Shown here: positions 1 through 12,910 of the stretch, piece after piece
Position numbering within the stretch: position 1 is the first letter of the stretch
Layout of the letters: each line of letters begins with the position of its first letter
Origin: Dicaeum eximium
Lineage: Eukaryota; Chordata; Aves; Passeriformes; Dicaeidae
Assembly (NCBI GenBank): GCA_013396995.1
Contig: VWZP01005600.1
Coordinates: forward strand, 806,001 to 870,000
DNA: 64,000 nt
Reading direction: 5' to 3'
Position numbers and translations under genes: made by a program
Notes under the pieces: generated by a model
The model's database searches: none
Told to the model about the DNA's origin: nothing
Seen by the model: only the letters and a program-made list of their open reading frames with translations

Positions 1-1692
1 AAAAAAAAGCGTTCTTTTCTGAATTAGTTTTAGAAAACTGAGCTCTTAGGTTCCAAATTTAGACTGAAGGAATTGTAATATTCCCCATGGAAGCTGGAGA
101 AACTCTTAAGGAGCCTTGGACTGAGGCAATATTATTCATTTTCCTGAAAGCAGTGATGACAGTCAAAGCACAAGCAGTGTGGCTTGTTTTATATATCAAC
201 CTTGCATGTTTTCCTGTCAGCTTTGTAGTTTGTCATCCACAGCTTTGCCTCCAAATAGCATGAACTTTGAGGACAGCAAGCTGAAATGAAAGACTCACTG
301 CCTCCTACAGAGAAGAAGCAAGGCCACCAAGGAATAGCAGAATATCTGTTTATTTCACTTTATGTAGCCTCAATTGTGGAAAAATATTTCATTACTAGTA
401 GAAACATAATACAATTCTGTTAATGGTAGTATAATTTGTTGTTACTATTTGGAGTGAATCTGTGAGTAATCTGGCTCCTATAACAGATGAAATCATAAAA
501 GAAAATACTAAATGCAAAATCTGATATACAAAAGCAAAGAATGCGCTGGAACAGCTGCAATAGCTTATTATAAATACTTGTCAGAATTGTTGATCTCGAG
601 CTGTGTTTGCCAGCTGGAGTGCAGTTGTTCTGAGAGGGAGGTGAGCTCTCCCTCCTCCCTTTGTGGAGAAACAGCACAGCTAAGTGAGCAGGAACACCCA
701 AAATGCCTGGGTATTTCCCTGCAGTGTTTCACTGCTCAGTGATTCTGGGGGGCAGAAACCTTCCAGCACCAGAGCAGAGCTGGCCAGGCTGGGGCACACA
801 GGTGAGTTTATCCCTGCAATCCTTCTATCAACTTTATCAGCTGTTGGGGCCATTCTCCCTCCTGCAGGTGCCAGCTGCAGATGTGTGGTCAGTGCCACTC
901 TCTGGGTACAACCTGCAGTTTTCTCCTCATTCTGCCAGGGCTGGGAATTGCACCTGCCCTCAGCAGCTGCATTTGTGACAAGACACATCCCAGTACATCC
1001 CATTTACAGCTTACCCAGTCAGGTTAGCGTGGAGAACATTGGTTTGCAAGGTGATAAAGATTCATATCATGTGCATTGGAAAGGAGATACAAACATCCAC
1101 CAATGCTTAAAATGAGTGCAAAAGGGCCTTTTCATTAATTAAAACTGACATACACTGAGTTCATTAGTCTGAAGTTCTGTAGCATGTCAGCATTATGTTA
1201 GAATCATTTTAAATGTGCTGGAAACGCAGCGTGAGACTAAGTTCACACAGACTTGCAGTTATACTGGTCAAACAGCACTAATCAAACTGTTTTATTTGAT
1301 GTTTGATCTAAAGCCCATGAGAGTCTGGCTATTGCACTCAATGGGCATGGAGTTCAACTCTTGATGAAACAGTACTTGATCCTTGTGTGATTCCATTACT
1401 TATGTTACTTGCTGAATATATTGTTTCTTAGATAATTCTTTACAAGTAACTACCAATAGGTAGAACACTTAAAAAACTCAGACCACTTATTCTTGTAGTT
1501 TTCCTTTTCAACTCTTTCAAATCCTGTCTGTTAGTGCCTCCCTGCTATCAGGGGGACAAAGGGGTTTTTCAGTAACAAGAAACATTTAGATACCACTGAA
1601 AGACTTCTGCATGCTCTTAGCTACAATGCATCACATCTCTTATGTTCATTTTAGAAATGCTATTTTAGCCACTGGTGTTTTATTAAATTAAC
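1..1692. other. Unique sequence, no gene recognised
   Basis: Mostly AT-rich DNA with a more GC-rich patch at about 600-1000. That patch holds overlapping open frames on both strands, the longest 143 codons at 684-1115 on the plus strand. None shows a domain, a signal peptide or a pattern typical of protein, and the frames overlap on opposite strands, as expected where stop codons are locally rare. No repeat family was recognised. Confidence 0.5.
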
Positions 1693-1714
1693 TGCTGCAG
1701 GGTGGCCTGCAGCA
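1693..1714. repeat. Short perfect GC-rich hairpin
   Basis: TGCTGCAGG (1693-1701) and CCTGCAGCA (1706-1714) are exact reverse complements around the 4-nt loop GTGG. Complementarity stops at both outer ends, so the structure is far shorter than a pre-miRNA. It may be chance in a locally GC-rich stretch. Confidence 0.5.
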
Positions 1715-1815
1715 TATTTTGATGGGAGTTGCAGGTACCCAACACAGCCAGCACAAAGGTGGCATCTGCTCTTTTCACTGCATTTGCCAATGTCTGGTCA
1801 GTTTGATCATTGTCA

Positions 1816-2280
1816 TCACAATCACACAATCAGAGACTGGCTGAGCTGGGCAGGAACCTCTGGGGATCATCTCAAGCAGGTGACCCCAGAGGTGATGCCC
1901 AGGACCACGCCCAGAAAACCCCTGAATGTCCCCAGGTGTGGCCACCGCCAGCCCTGCAGGGAGCTGCTCCAGAGCCCATCACCCTCCCAGGAGAGCAGTG
2001 AGCCCCCTCTGCTCCTCCTTGTGCCCACTGCCTCTGGGGCTGCCCCTGGGGATCACTGAAGGAAGCTCCATCTCCTCACAGCCATTCCTGAGACCCCCAG
2101 GCACTCCCTCTGCCAGGCTGGACAGGCTGAGCACTCCCAGCTCTGCTGTGCAGGTGATTCAGGCCCTTCAGCACTTTCCTGGCCCTTGCTGGGCTCTCTC
2201 CAGTACCTCCAGATCTGTTTTGTACTGGGGAGCCCAGAACTGGGCACAGTGCTCCAGACACCACAAGGATAACATTTACT
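1816..2280 (-). mobile_element. CR1 LINE fragment (3' part, minus strand)
   Basis: Read on the plus strand, the segment opens with a diverged form of the CR1 3' end (AATCACACAATCAGAGA, then an AACCTCTGGGGATCATCT motif). It continues into the CR1 body, including the AGCCCAGAACTGGGCACAGT motif near 2231-2250, typical of avian CR1 in reverse orientation. CR1 is a non-LTR retrotransposon whose copies are usually 5'-truncated, and this one is truncated. It encodes no intact reverse transcriptase. The frames across it (up to 150 codons on the minus strand) carry no recognisable product. The outer end near 2280 is approximate. Confidence 0.8.
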
Positions 2281-4726
2281 CACAATAATACAGAAACTAA
2301 AGCATACTGTTACTGAGTTATGACAACTTACAGCTAAAAAAAAATCAGGAAAATTGGAGTCAAATGTTTGTACATACAGACACAAAGGGAGTGAGATTTC
2401 AGGTGCATAGCTGAGGAAATTAATACAGAGAACTTTTTGCATGCTAAACAATAGAATAGTAAGCATGTCTGTGTTGGAGAGGATGAAACATGGCAAACCA
2501 CCCATTAATAAGTATCTATTTTCCTTGACAAATGCCTAATTATTCAGCAGAGTAATTTAATGTTCTGTATTAAGCTAAGAGGCACAGAAATTAAAATATC
2601 CACATCAATGGGCTCTGCTCAGTATTCCCTGCTCACCCCCACCAAAACATTCACAAACCTCAGCAGAGAATTTTCCTGAGATCAGCTAGTAATGTTTGGT
2701 ACCCAGCACATGAGCCCTTAAATCCCTAAAGTTGATTTTTCTACCAAACCACAAAACTGTCTTTCTATCCTGTTAAGAATCCTCTTTGTCCATGTAATTT
2801 ACCTCTTACATATGCAAAGATGTAACTCAATTAAAGCTAAAGAATGAAAATATCACTGTTTTGAGCAAAGCAAAAAAAAAAAAAATTCACTAAGTCTTTC
2901 TTAAAGGCACACAAATAAAGCCAATGAGAAGTGCATATATTTCAGGTGAAATAGGAGGCTTGAATTGGAAGCCCATGGAAACACTTGAAGAGCAGCTGCC
3001 TTTCACCAGCCATAAAACCAGATAAAAACCCTTCCAGGCAAAGCAGCAAGCCTGTAAGGGAGAGAGGATATCTACTGGATTAATAGCAACTGAAAGGAGC
3101 CACTGTGCAGAAAAGTGGCATTGCAGAATAGTTAAATGACAAGTCTGTAAAGCTTGACCCAAAAAATATATATATATAAATAAATACCTCAAAAGCTAAT
3201 GGTCCATAATGCTTGATGCCAACAGGATGAAATCAAGTAAAGGAAAGGGATGAAACAAGGGTCAATGACAAATTATTTTATGGTATTAATTTTAGGAAAA
3301 TAAAGACAAGGAGGATTTAGCCACACTAGAAGATCATGTACCGATTAATAGTAAATTGCTAACTGTAGTAGCTTGGAAGTTAACAGCTTTGAATGATAAT
3401 TAACTTAAAAAGTAAGTAGCTGAACTTCTCACAGGTATGCTATTTCTTTTTATATCAGGGTGAAATGGAGAGGGTAAAAATATTCCTGTCTTAAAAAGTA
3501 AGACAAGCAAAGTCTGCATCAAAATCAGATAACCAACAAACAGATCACTTGAAGGACCTATATTCATCAAACACCAAAACAATACTATGTTAAGGTCAAA
3601 CATCTTTAATCTCCAATTTACTGTATGACATGAAGAAGCATTCAATTGGAACATGCAGGGATCACATTCCACATACTCTAACACATTACATGCCAGTGGA
3701 ATTAGCTATGAATTTCCCCTAGAAATATATAATGTGTTTCAAATTGCACAATATCTACATTTACACCCTAACCTTTTTTTTTTTTTCCTCATCTAAGAAT
3801 TAAAATATTATTATCCCCTGCACATGGTGTTGTACAAGATGTTTACTTGACCAATAGTGTGAGAGAAGTTTCCTAAAGACCCATCAGGTCTTAGGTTCAC
3901 TATGCTTTCTATAAGTGTGATTTTCTATTAATAAAAGCCTTTCATGCCTGCTGAATCATGGAGTCAATCTGTTGTCTTTGTCTGTCCCCTGTGTCACTGG
4001 TGTAACACCATCCCTCTCCTCACTGGGTTCTGCACTTTTACCCAGTGACTGTTTAACACAAAGCACACACCCAGGGCAGAGACATTAAAGCTGAAAGGAA
4101 AAGCCTCCTGCCCTACAGATCATGATGCTGCTGGTGCCCTTTCTCACCTGTGGAATGAGGATTGAATCCCCTTCAGCATCATGGCAGAACTTCTGGAGCT
4201 GGAGTGTGAGAGTTACATGAGTGAAAAGACTGAACTCAGGCTCTCCATTTCCTGGGAGAAAGCTCTGGTTTTAGCAGATGAATCAGAGGAAAGTATTATT
4301 GTAGTCATATAATCAAGGGTACAAGCAAAACTTGCAGGAAAATTTATCTTTGTAAGGCTAACTGAAGCAGTGACACCAAACCCCCCCTGTTTTCAGTCCT
4401 GGAGGTTTGTTGGTGGGCAGGATGGGCATGGGTACTGATACCAGTGCCTTCCAAATTGCCATGGGGGGCTGTCAGAGCATCCATCAAAGGCAGGGCTAGG
4501 CAGGGACACAGATCAGCCCCAAATCATTATTCCATTCCCCTTTCCAAATCACTGTACACCATCATCTCTAATCACCTCCAGGCCAGTGATGAGCATGCCC
4601 ACTTATGCAGACTGTTAATTATTATTACACATCACACTGCAAGGTTACATGAGATATATGGATTAATGTGTGGCAAAGCTCCACATCGAGGCACAAACAT
4701 TCATTTGACAGTTAAAATGTTTTGGG
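2281..4726. other. AT-rich unique sequence with homopolymer tracts
   Basis: No gene or dispersed repeat recognised. Simple tracts are a 14-base A run (2872-2885), a short (AT)n run (3166-3178) and a 13-base T run (3774-3786). Open frames do not exceed 113 codons. Confidence 0.5.
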
Positions 4727-4732
4727 GTTTTG

Positions 4733-4763
<31 letters not shown>
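4727..4763. repeat. (GTTTT)7 microsatellite
   Basis: Seven consecutive GTTTT units, the last with two extra T. The flanks carry related words (AAAATGTTTTGGG before, AAAATGTTTGAGG after), so the repeat may have grown within a small duplication. Confidence 0.9.
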
Positions 4764-4764
<1 letters not shown>

Positions 4765-6789
4765 CTTTTAAAATGTTTGAGGTAAGGGTAATTTAACTAT
4801 AATTTTTTAACACCACGGCATGCTATCCTAGCAAGCCTGGGGAAATACAGCACTGTCCAAGGGACTCTCTCCAGCCCATCATAAGGGTAACAAGATACAC
4901 TTTGACTTGGCTAAAACCCATCTGTCTGGGAGCTGGGAAGATGAGCCTGCAGACAGGGAGGGTCCTGCCTGCTCAGCCTTGCCCAGGGAGGTTTCATGAG
5001 TGGAGAACAGCCCTGAGCTCCCAGGAGCTCAGCCCCAGCACTGCTGCCTTTGGGGCACTTTGCTGCCATCACCCAGAGAGGCAGAACCCACCCTTTAGAG
5101 AGGAGGAGAGAGGCAGAAACCACTGACACAGCCTCCAAAGGTTTGCACAACCTGAGCATGGGTTTTCAGGAAAGCCTTTTGATTTATACTGCTACACTTC
5201 TTACAAGTTCATTACTGAATGTAACGCTTAGATTCTATTTTTTGATATGAACAATAACTTATTTCTTAGCCAGTCTCTTCTGCAGCCAATAACTATTGTC
5301 TCTTTTGTAAACTGCAGCCCCTCTTGTTGCCAGTAATATGTGATTTGGGGAAATGATTTAAATGACAAAATGCTAACTTGCAACAAAAAAAGAAATGACA
5401 CAATATAAACTAAGCTTTAATAACTAAAAAGATCTTTAATTAAAATTGCTTTCTATTCAGGGGCTACAGTTTTCTTTAACCAGCTGCCCTATGAAAGTTA
5501 TTACCTAAAGTTTTCATTTTCCCAGTACACAGCTGCAGAAAAAATTTTATTCTGGTGACTGAAGGGCTGAACAACAGCAAGGACAAAGCTCACTTAAACT
5601 AACAATGGAGCCGTGGCAAAAGTCATAACCTTCTGCTGTCTTAGGGGAAGCACACTTTCTGAATATAATCTCTCTGATTATGCCTAGTATGCAAAATGCA
5701 GTTTTATAGCTGCAGCTCAAATAGATTTCAGTATTGCCACTGAATACTAATCACTGATGCAAAAAACGTACAGCTCCCTCAAGGCATTTCAAAAATCTTG
5801 ATTATTTAATCAGTGCTCTTGATTTATAAGGCGAGCTGGTTGATGACTACCAAAATGTGACACATTGGACACTATCCAGATGGAATGCCAGTTTTCATTT
5901 GAGGTTAAAGAGGTAAAACTCTACAAGAGAGGTTTTCCAGTACCCTGGACCAGAGCTAGAGTTATATCAGATGATAAATAAAACCTGGCATTTTGGCTTG
6001 CACATAATATTAAAACAGAAACGTCACTGAATTGTCAGTTGTAAAATGAAGTAATCAACTTTCTTTCTGCTTATTCTCCATTTCCACTATGGACTTTTTA
6101 TTTATTTCATGTCTTCCATCTTAATATCCTCTTACATTTTTAAACAGCACCACTTTACCTTTTTACAAATGTATAAGTGGTGAGTGCTGCCTTTTCATAA
6201 GCACTGATTTCCCAACCAACTGGATGCAAAATTTGAACAGTTAAGTCTCTTTTCTCTATAACCACATATATAAATATATGAATTTGAAAATATTTTTGTA
6301 TCTACATCTCTATAGGGAAACATAGGCTTAGGTATATATAACAATAATTTAAACTCCTGTCTTAAACAGCAATAGAATTGCCAAAATTTTTAAAGAAACT
6401 GATTCATAAGTTATATTCATTTCTGAACAGGTTTACTTCTGAGTTGCTTGGGCTTTTACAGTCCCATGCCCATCTTTAATTGCCATCAATAATTTTCTGT
6501 TATAGAAGGATTCCATATGAAATTTCCAGGTTTTTTCTATTAAGATTTCAAGGGGCAGAATGACTTCAGATTGAGACACCAAAGAACTAAATCCTCCTTT
6601 AGAACTTCATTCCAGGCCTGGCCCCTAGAAGCAAGCATCACTTTGGGGACATGATTATGTGGATATAAAGGCCAAAGGTTTCAAACTCATCTTGAATGTG
6701 GGGCTAGAAGCAGTGACCAACACTTATATTCAAAGCAAAGTCACAAGTACAGAGAATCATTTTACCCAAATCCATGTTTGTGCAGGTGG
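4764..6789. other. Unique sequence with an enhancer-like block at about 5640-5860
   Basis: No gene recognised. The part at about 4850-5150 is GC-richer and holds overlapping short frames without protein character. The block at 5640-5860 is non-repetitive and dense in A/T-core motifs: CTTGATTATTTAATCAG near 5798, a second CTTGATTTAT near 5819, and the self-complementary AGCTGCAGCT at 5708-5717. This is the style of a conserved regulatory element, but conservation is not tested. Confidence 0.3.
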
Positions 6790-6795
6790 GCAGCA

Positions 6796-7150
6796 GCAGT
6801 GGAGCACCCAGAGGTGTCAGGGAGCACACAGAGGTGTCAGTGGAACACTCAGAGGTGTCAGGGAGCACCCAGAGGTGGCAGTGGAACACCCAGAGGTGGT
6901 AGGGAGCACACAGAGGTGGCAGGGAATACACAGAGGTGTCAGGGAGCACCCAGAGATGGCAGTGGAACACCCAGAGGTGGCAGTGGAACACCCAGAGGTG
7001 GCAGTGGAGCACCCAGAGATGGCAGTGGAACACCCAGAGGTGGCAGTGGAGCACACAGAGGTGGCAGTGGAGCACACAGAGGTGGCAGTGGAGCACCCAG
7101 AGGTGGCAGTGGAGAACACAGACGTGACAAGGAGCCCCCAGAGGTGGCAG
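6796..7150. repeat. Minisatellite, 20/21-bp unit, about 17 copies
   Basis: Tandem units built on GAGGTGGCAGTGGAGCACCCA (21 bp) mixed with a 20-bp form that has GGCAGGGA or GTCAGGGA in place of GGCAGTGGA. Starts of the GAGGTG/GAGATG/GACGTG word fall at 6811, 6831, 6852, 6872, 6893, 6913, 6933, 6953, 6974, 6995, 7016, 7037, 7058, 7079, 7100, 7121 and 7141. The spacing is mixed 20 and 21 up to 6953, then 21 to 7121. Because 21 is a multiple of three, the array stays open in several frames on both strands (up to 184 codons). These are artefacts of repetition rather than genes. Confidence 0.95.
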
Positions 7151-8620
7151 CAGCTCCCAGCCCGTGCCAGCACAGCTGCCTGGCAGGGAAGCAGCCTGTG
7201 CTCGGTGTCCTAGCAGGAATTTCAAGCAGAACTCTCAGTGACAAAGCCAATAATGAGCACAGATAGCCACGGCCATGGCACGTGGCCACCTGCCAACTCA
7301 GCAGCACTGGACAGGCACCGACCTGCAGGGATAACCCCAGGGAAGGCTGACTTGGAGGTTAAAAGCATCCTCACATCCCTGTGCAATCCTCTCAAGCCTT
7401 CTAAACTCAAAATGATGAAAATTGTAATCCAAACGTGGGAATTTGGTGGAAAGTCTAACTATAAATAGGCATTAAAACGATGAAAAGTCTTCACACCAAC
7501 ACACTGAAAAGCTACTAATACTGATAAAACATTGTTTCCATTCCTTATTTTTAAAAAGTTTGCTAGAAAGTGCATCAGTCTGGGTTCCAAGAGCCCAGCA
7601 AAAGGAGTCATGGGAGCTGCAGGGCTGCTGTCCCCAGCACACCCCCAGAGCAGGCAGACGCGCGTGGCAGCTCTGCCCACGTCAGCAGCCCCTGTGCCAA
7701 ACTGCTCCCCCAGCCCTGACAGTGACACTGCCACCTCCACACAGGCCTCACATCCAGGTTTTGGCAAAACTGCAGATTTGTATCCTGTTAAGAAGCCAAA
7801 ACATTTTAATAACTTCAAGAGTTCACTTATAAAATCTGTGTAGTTTGGGTTTGTGCCCTTCATAATTCTTTCTCCGTACGTGTAGGGTTTGTGTCATCTG
7901 AAGCTTTTTGAAAGAATATCTCACTTGACTGGTTTGTGGGTAAGACAATCATGGGGCAGTTCAAATAGCTGCATTATTCCATTTTCTGTCAGGAATCCAA
8001 AAAATCTGCTTGAAACACAGATGGCTATTTCCCTGTCACCATCCACCTCCTCCACTCATCTCAACCACACTTCTCTGTGTCAGTATCCCTGAGTGGGGAA
8101 GTTTTGCACCTTCTATTTTCAGGGAAGAGCTACAAGCTGCTCTGTGAGGGTGTTTTGATGGTGGAGGAGCCAGTCCTGCTGCAGACAGCACTGCTGGGTG
8201 ACTGCCTTGGGCTACTGCAGGCACAATGTCATAAATGCATCACAGGCCCTCCCAGGCCTTGTGCCATGAGGACAGCGTGACAAAAACAGCTTGCAGGGAT
8301 AATGTCCCCAAGTTCCAGTCCTGCATGGCAGCAGCCACGCAGCAGGACAAGCACTGGAGCCAGAACTAGCCCATGCAGGTGAGTGGCTGCAGTGCAGGGG
8401 AGGCTGCTGGCAAAGCATAACCCCAGAAGAGATGGGAGTCTCTGTTTGCACAGGGCAAATGGCACCATTGCTGCTCCAGCCTCGTCCTTCCCCCATGTCC
8501 CATCACATGCAGCCCTGTCAAGGGACCAAAAAGCCATTTCATAAAGGGCTCCATAGGTTTGGAATCTAGAAAAGGGGATTGTAAGAGCTGTACTGAGAGA
8601 TGTGGGACTGCAGAGGGCTC
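7151..8620. other. Unique sequence with GC-rich patches
   Basis: No gene recognised. Patches at about 7590-7770 and 8140-8500 are C+G-rich and hold mutually overlapping frames up to 134 codons on both strands. None has a recognisable motif. A diverged mobile-element remnant in the second patch is possible but could not be named. Confidence 0.45.
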
Positions 8621-9420
8621 TGTAAAATGCTGTTTATTGTACCCAGACAGCAATCAGGGGTCATGGGTGACAGAGCCCAGCCTAAAGCCATCAGCCACAG
8701 CTGTGGGCATGTCTGAAGTCATCTTAGTTCTGGTTACAATACATTATATACTGTTCTTTGCTGATCATCTTAATACATAACCACCAATCAATACCTTTAC
8801 TATTATCTATAGCCTATCATAACTACTAACATTACAATATTCATGTTACTATTCTCCAATCACAACAGGTTAGTATGTTACAGTTTAAACTAGAAGTAGT
8901 TTTTCAGTTTTCTTGCAGTGGAAAATTCTGAGACCTTTTTTCTACTTACAACATCAGCATGTCTATTTACTTCTTGTATTTTTCTGCTTGGTGAAAATAT
9001 CTCTTGTTTTAGGTGGGCTTATCCTTTGTTCTAAGTCATAAAAACCTTCCTTAACTAACACACCCTTTGCCTTCTTAGTTACCCACTGAGCCTGGCTCAG
9101 CAGCTCCTTTAGACCTTTGTTACTCTTCTATATCAAAACTTGCTTCCCTCTCTATTCCTTTCTCAGTTTCTACATTCAGAAATCTTTCTGCCAAGCACAC
9201 GTATCTGTGAGACTTTCTTGTCAAACTTGCAGCCATCCCAACAGGGCATCAAGAATATTCTGCTACTGCCACGCCTTTCTGTTTCTGCTGTTTAAATTGG
9301 GACAGAATTTCAGTTGTCCTCTGCTGGATCTAGCTAAGCAGAGTAAAAGGCAGCTCTGGATGCATCTGGACCATGAATGCAAAGTCTCTCTGTGACATCT
9401 CTGCTATAAAGCCACCAGGA
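8621..9420 (-). mobile_element. LTR-like segment of an endogenous retrovirus (probable solo LTR, minus strand)
   Basis: On the minus strand the segment ends with an AATAAA polyadenylation signal (complement of 8633-8638) shortly before a terminal CA (the TG at 8621-8622 on the plus strand). The interior is a long A/C/T-rich stretch resembling songbird ERV LTRs as I remember them, for example the part from about 8930 to 9260. No gag, pol or env frame is present, which suggests a solo LTR. No clear target-site duplication was found and the right boundary is a guess. The family assignment needs a RepeatMasker search. Confidence 0.45.
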
Positions 9421-10689
9421 CAGTGACTGCCACCAACTTCTCTCCATCCTGGCACAGTCACACATTTTGTAATCAGCTATTTACTCTTAACTCTTCTACT
9501 TCCCTCTTCATTCCTATATGTACACTCCTTCACCTTCTCAAACTACTTTTTTTTTTTAAATAAAAAACATTCTTGTCAAAGCATCTCATAAGAATTACCC
9601 ACTGGATGGGGCTTGTGGCTAACAGGACATTATCTGAATAATTCCATGCACCTGACACCAGCAGAAGTCTAAAGATCCATTCAGTCAGGACAGAGGGATG
9701 ATGTATTTAAAGAAATTCTGGACTGCTATTTTTAATGTGTGGGTAAGTATACATGAAAGCTGAAAACTAAATTATTCCTAACTGTTGTTAAACCAACAAC
9801 AATGCAAAAATCTATGTTTTAGGAAGAACTTTTCTGTTTTTTTGCTGCATCCCACACTGCTGCACCTGAAATAAGAAATTGTTGGTTTTTTTTTTTCCCA
9901 GTTGACAATACAGCTGTGGGAGGATAGGTCAAACAGACTTTCTGTTCTTCAGAGAAGTTGGGTTTAAATACATGCTAAGCATTTCTGACTGAACAAAGAA
10001 CTTGTTACAGAAGTAAAAAGCAATATCCTAATATTGTCTCACAAAATTCTGCTTCACAAAGATTACCAACAGTAACATCAATACAGATAAAAGTTGTACC
10101 TGAAAAAATTATACATGTGTAGAATTTTAGTGCAAACACTAATAAATTCCTATTTTCAACAGTTATGTTGATTCTAATCTGACTCCCACGTGTGAGGGTA
10201 TCCTATTTGAATACAGGTAGCAGGAAAAAGGACTACTCCTTTCCAGAATTTCTACATGCACCATATATCATTAAAATAGAAAGTAGCAATGAATTGAGTT
10301 TATTAGTGGGAAATCTACAATTTTTTAGGATAATAAAAGGGCAATAACATTTCAATCACTGGGAAATTCGAATGTTTCTGAAAATATACTGCAATATATG
10401 TATTAAAAGTAGGGAGAGGTAATTATCTCCTTCCAGACAGATTATTTTGATTTTCAAGGACAGAGAACTAAGACTTTATTCCTTCAGTTTACACACACAC
10501 ACCTTTGTCAGAAATAATAACCCACTTCAAAGACAAGAAGTTTCATAGTACTTAATTATGTGGCCTCTAACATGTCATACTGATTGAATTCATATGATCT
10601 TATATATCTGGTCATCAGAAGCCCTTTATTTTTTCTTAATTAGAAACATAGATTCAATGCAACTTGCCAAGAAAATAAATTAAATCCAT
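9421..10689. other. AT-rich unique sequence
   Basis: No gene or dispersed element recognised. It contains T-rich runs near 9547-9560 and 9888-9897 and a short CA run near 10491-10502. Confidence 0.5.
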
Positions 10690-10960
10690 ATACATCATCT
10701 GTGAGCAATGGCCCTGATTGAACAGGGCTGTTTAAATCTGTGTGGCTGGCAGCGCTCACCAGTGAATTTGTTTACAAAGTGGAAAGAATGAGATGCTGTC
10801 AAAGAATGAAAAAGAAAAGCTGGATTTCTCGGGAAGGAGACATCCGTCTTTTTCTATTTGTAAACGCTGACGAGCAGGGTTTAAGGAGGGCTAATGTCGA
10901 ACATTCATCTTAATTAAAGAGTTAATTGCTCGTGCATCCTGATTTGGTTAGCTGATCCTA
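10690..10960. promoter_or_regulatory. Candidate conserved non-coding element (enhancer-like)
   Basis: Non-repetitive block with unusually many CpGs for its AT-rich surroundings (in 10840-10940, within CTCGGG, ATCCGT, AACGCTGACGAG and GTCGAA). It has clustered homeodomain-type cores: TTAATTAA at 10910-10917 and TTAATTG at 10922-10928. GCCCTG (10711-10716) and CAGGGC (10723-10728) form a small hairpin. No open frame has protein character. Deeply conserved vertebrate developmental enhancers look like this, but only a multi-species alignment could show it. Confidence 0.35.
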
Positions 10961-12721
10961 GTAACATGGAAAGCCTTTGCTTCCATGTATTTTACTGACC
11001 TCTGTAATGACATCATCAGCACCACCCAGGATTTGTTCTGCCCGACCTGAACCTTTAACATCCTCCTGCATGGCAAAACTTCCAAGAGCAAAGGAGTTCT
11101 TCAGCCTGGCACAGAACACCGAGAGCTCTGTTCAGACCCCGTTAAAATGTCTCAGTTCAGCTGGCATTGAAGTATTACTTCAAAGTCTAGAGTCGGGAAG
11201 ATAAGTAAAAAGTAATTTTAAAGGCTGGTTCTTGGCAAATGTGTGTATGGAAATAGCGTAAAGCATCGGAAAATCGCGCTTCGAACAGGAGCAAGAGACT
11301 TATTGCTATTCAGGTTTTCCCATCTGTAGTCATAGTCAGGTAAGCACTGACACAAAAACAGACAGGTGAGGTTCACAGCATATTCTAGTGATTAAACACC
11401 AAATTGGTTCAGTCCTGTGTTTTACAGCACAAAGAGGGAACTCAGGTCTAAAGAAAGACCAGTTAACTAACTAGAAAGTCTCTCAGGTTTTTCTCTAAGT
11501 CTTTAACATTTACTGCAATTCCTGATGTTATTTCTTAAAGATGCTTCACAAATATTAAATTTAATGTTACACAAGAGGAAAACGGACAGTACTGGTGCTT
11601 TTTGATTGATCAACTATGTGGTACTTAAAAATTAACTAAGAGAATCCATTACAAAACATAATACATTGTATTTGCTTATCCTGGTAATGAGTCTTCAGAA
11701 CTGATCTATTCAAGTTCTGCTGCTTTCAGGGGATCAATTTCTGTTGCTAATAACACCCATAACTTACACAAAGGGTGGAACCAGCTTCTAAGAAGCACCA
11801 CACACCAAGCACAACTCACTGTAACACAGGCACACTTGCTGTGAGCACACACACAGTTTGGGAGCAGTCCCAGGGTAGCTCCTGTGCACTCTCCTGAGAT
11901 ATCTAGAAGCACTAAGAATACTGTGATAAGGTGCTACAGCTCATCTAGTTTTATGTACTTCACAGTGAACTTCACTTTGAGGTTTTTTAAATGCAGTTGA
12001 GGCTTTTCAGATGACTGGTTCAGAGACCAGTACTGGCTCCTGTATTTCTTCTGGCTTTCTCTGACAGACAGGAGAGCTTTGGTACTGGGGTTCTGTATTT
12101 TCTCAAAAGTCTTTATGTAAAATATAATTTAAAAATTTCTAATGACCTCTGTATTATGGGAATACAAAAATACATTGCCCCTCTCATGGAATGGCATCAG
12201 GCAGCCCAGGACACAGAACTGAGTATGCTGCAGTGGGCTCAGGTTACCAGAACACAGTAGCCAGCCCAGAGGAGGAACCAGTCTGCCTGTGGCAGCCTGA
12301 TGCTGCCCCCAAACCAGTCAGGCCTGCTGGGAAGGCACAGGATCATGCTTCAGAAGCTGCTCTCCTTTTGGGTCTCCAGCAGGATGGCACAGGGCTCAGG
12401 GACACTCCTCCAGCCAGCCCCTGCACCTCTGCAGTCTCACAGGAGTGTGCCAGGGGTTAGGGGAGCAGCTCTGGGGAGCAGCAGGTTTGTTGACCATCAC
12501 CAGCTCTACAATGCCTGCATGGTGACCTTTTACATGTGCTTTCAGCTCATTCTGTCCCAGCTATTCCCCAAGCCACCTGTATCTCCTCTCAGAGATACCT
12601 GGAGATTCATTCATGGGAAGTCGCTGGCTGGAGTTAAGCAGTGCTGCTGTTCTGAGCAGTTCCCTGCTGGAAAAGGCAGCACGAGCAGTGTGGGGCTACA
12701 AACAGAGGAGAGGACAACAAC
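10961..12721. other. Unique sequence, no gene recognised
   Basis: Short frames only (up to about 89 codons at 12191-12460 on the plus strand, in a GC-rich patch). A small perfect hairpin ACTGGT/ACCAGT lies near 12014-12031. Nothing else recognised. Confidence 0.45.
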
Positions 12722-12910
12722 TGAGGCTGGGTGAGACTCAGGGAGGAGTCCCAACCCTGAGCTCAACACAAGGGTCATTCCAGTCCTGAAAGAAGGCAGG
12801 GATGGACACTCCACAGCCTCCCTGGGAAACCTGCTCCAGTGCTGGACCACCCTCAGAGCAAGGATTTTTTTCCTTATGTCAAGGCTCATGGATAGGGAGA
12901 AGGTGTCCAT
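12722..12910 (-). mobile_element. CR1 LINE fragment (minus strand)
   Basis: The plus-strand run GGATGGACACTCCACAGCC, then CTCCCTGGGAAACCTGCTCCAGTG, then ACCACCCTCAGAGCAAGGA closely follows the avian CR1 3' region in reverse orientation (consensus sense: summary of hits and poor merger of the words 'accacctctctgggcaacctg' type). The terminal repeat end is missing or too diverged to see, so both limits are approximate. No coding capacity remains. Confidence 0.75.

Noticed and set aside
2053..2505. 150-codon minus-strand frame
   Set aside because: Half of it lies over a CR1 fragment and it does not resemble a CR1 protein.
6659..7307. Long open frames on both strands (up to 184 codons)
   Set aside because: They run through the 21-bp minisatellite. 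A unit divisible by three keeps several frames open and gives monotonous peptides.
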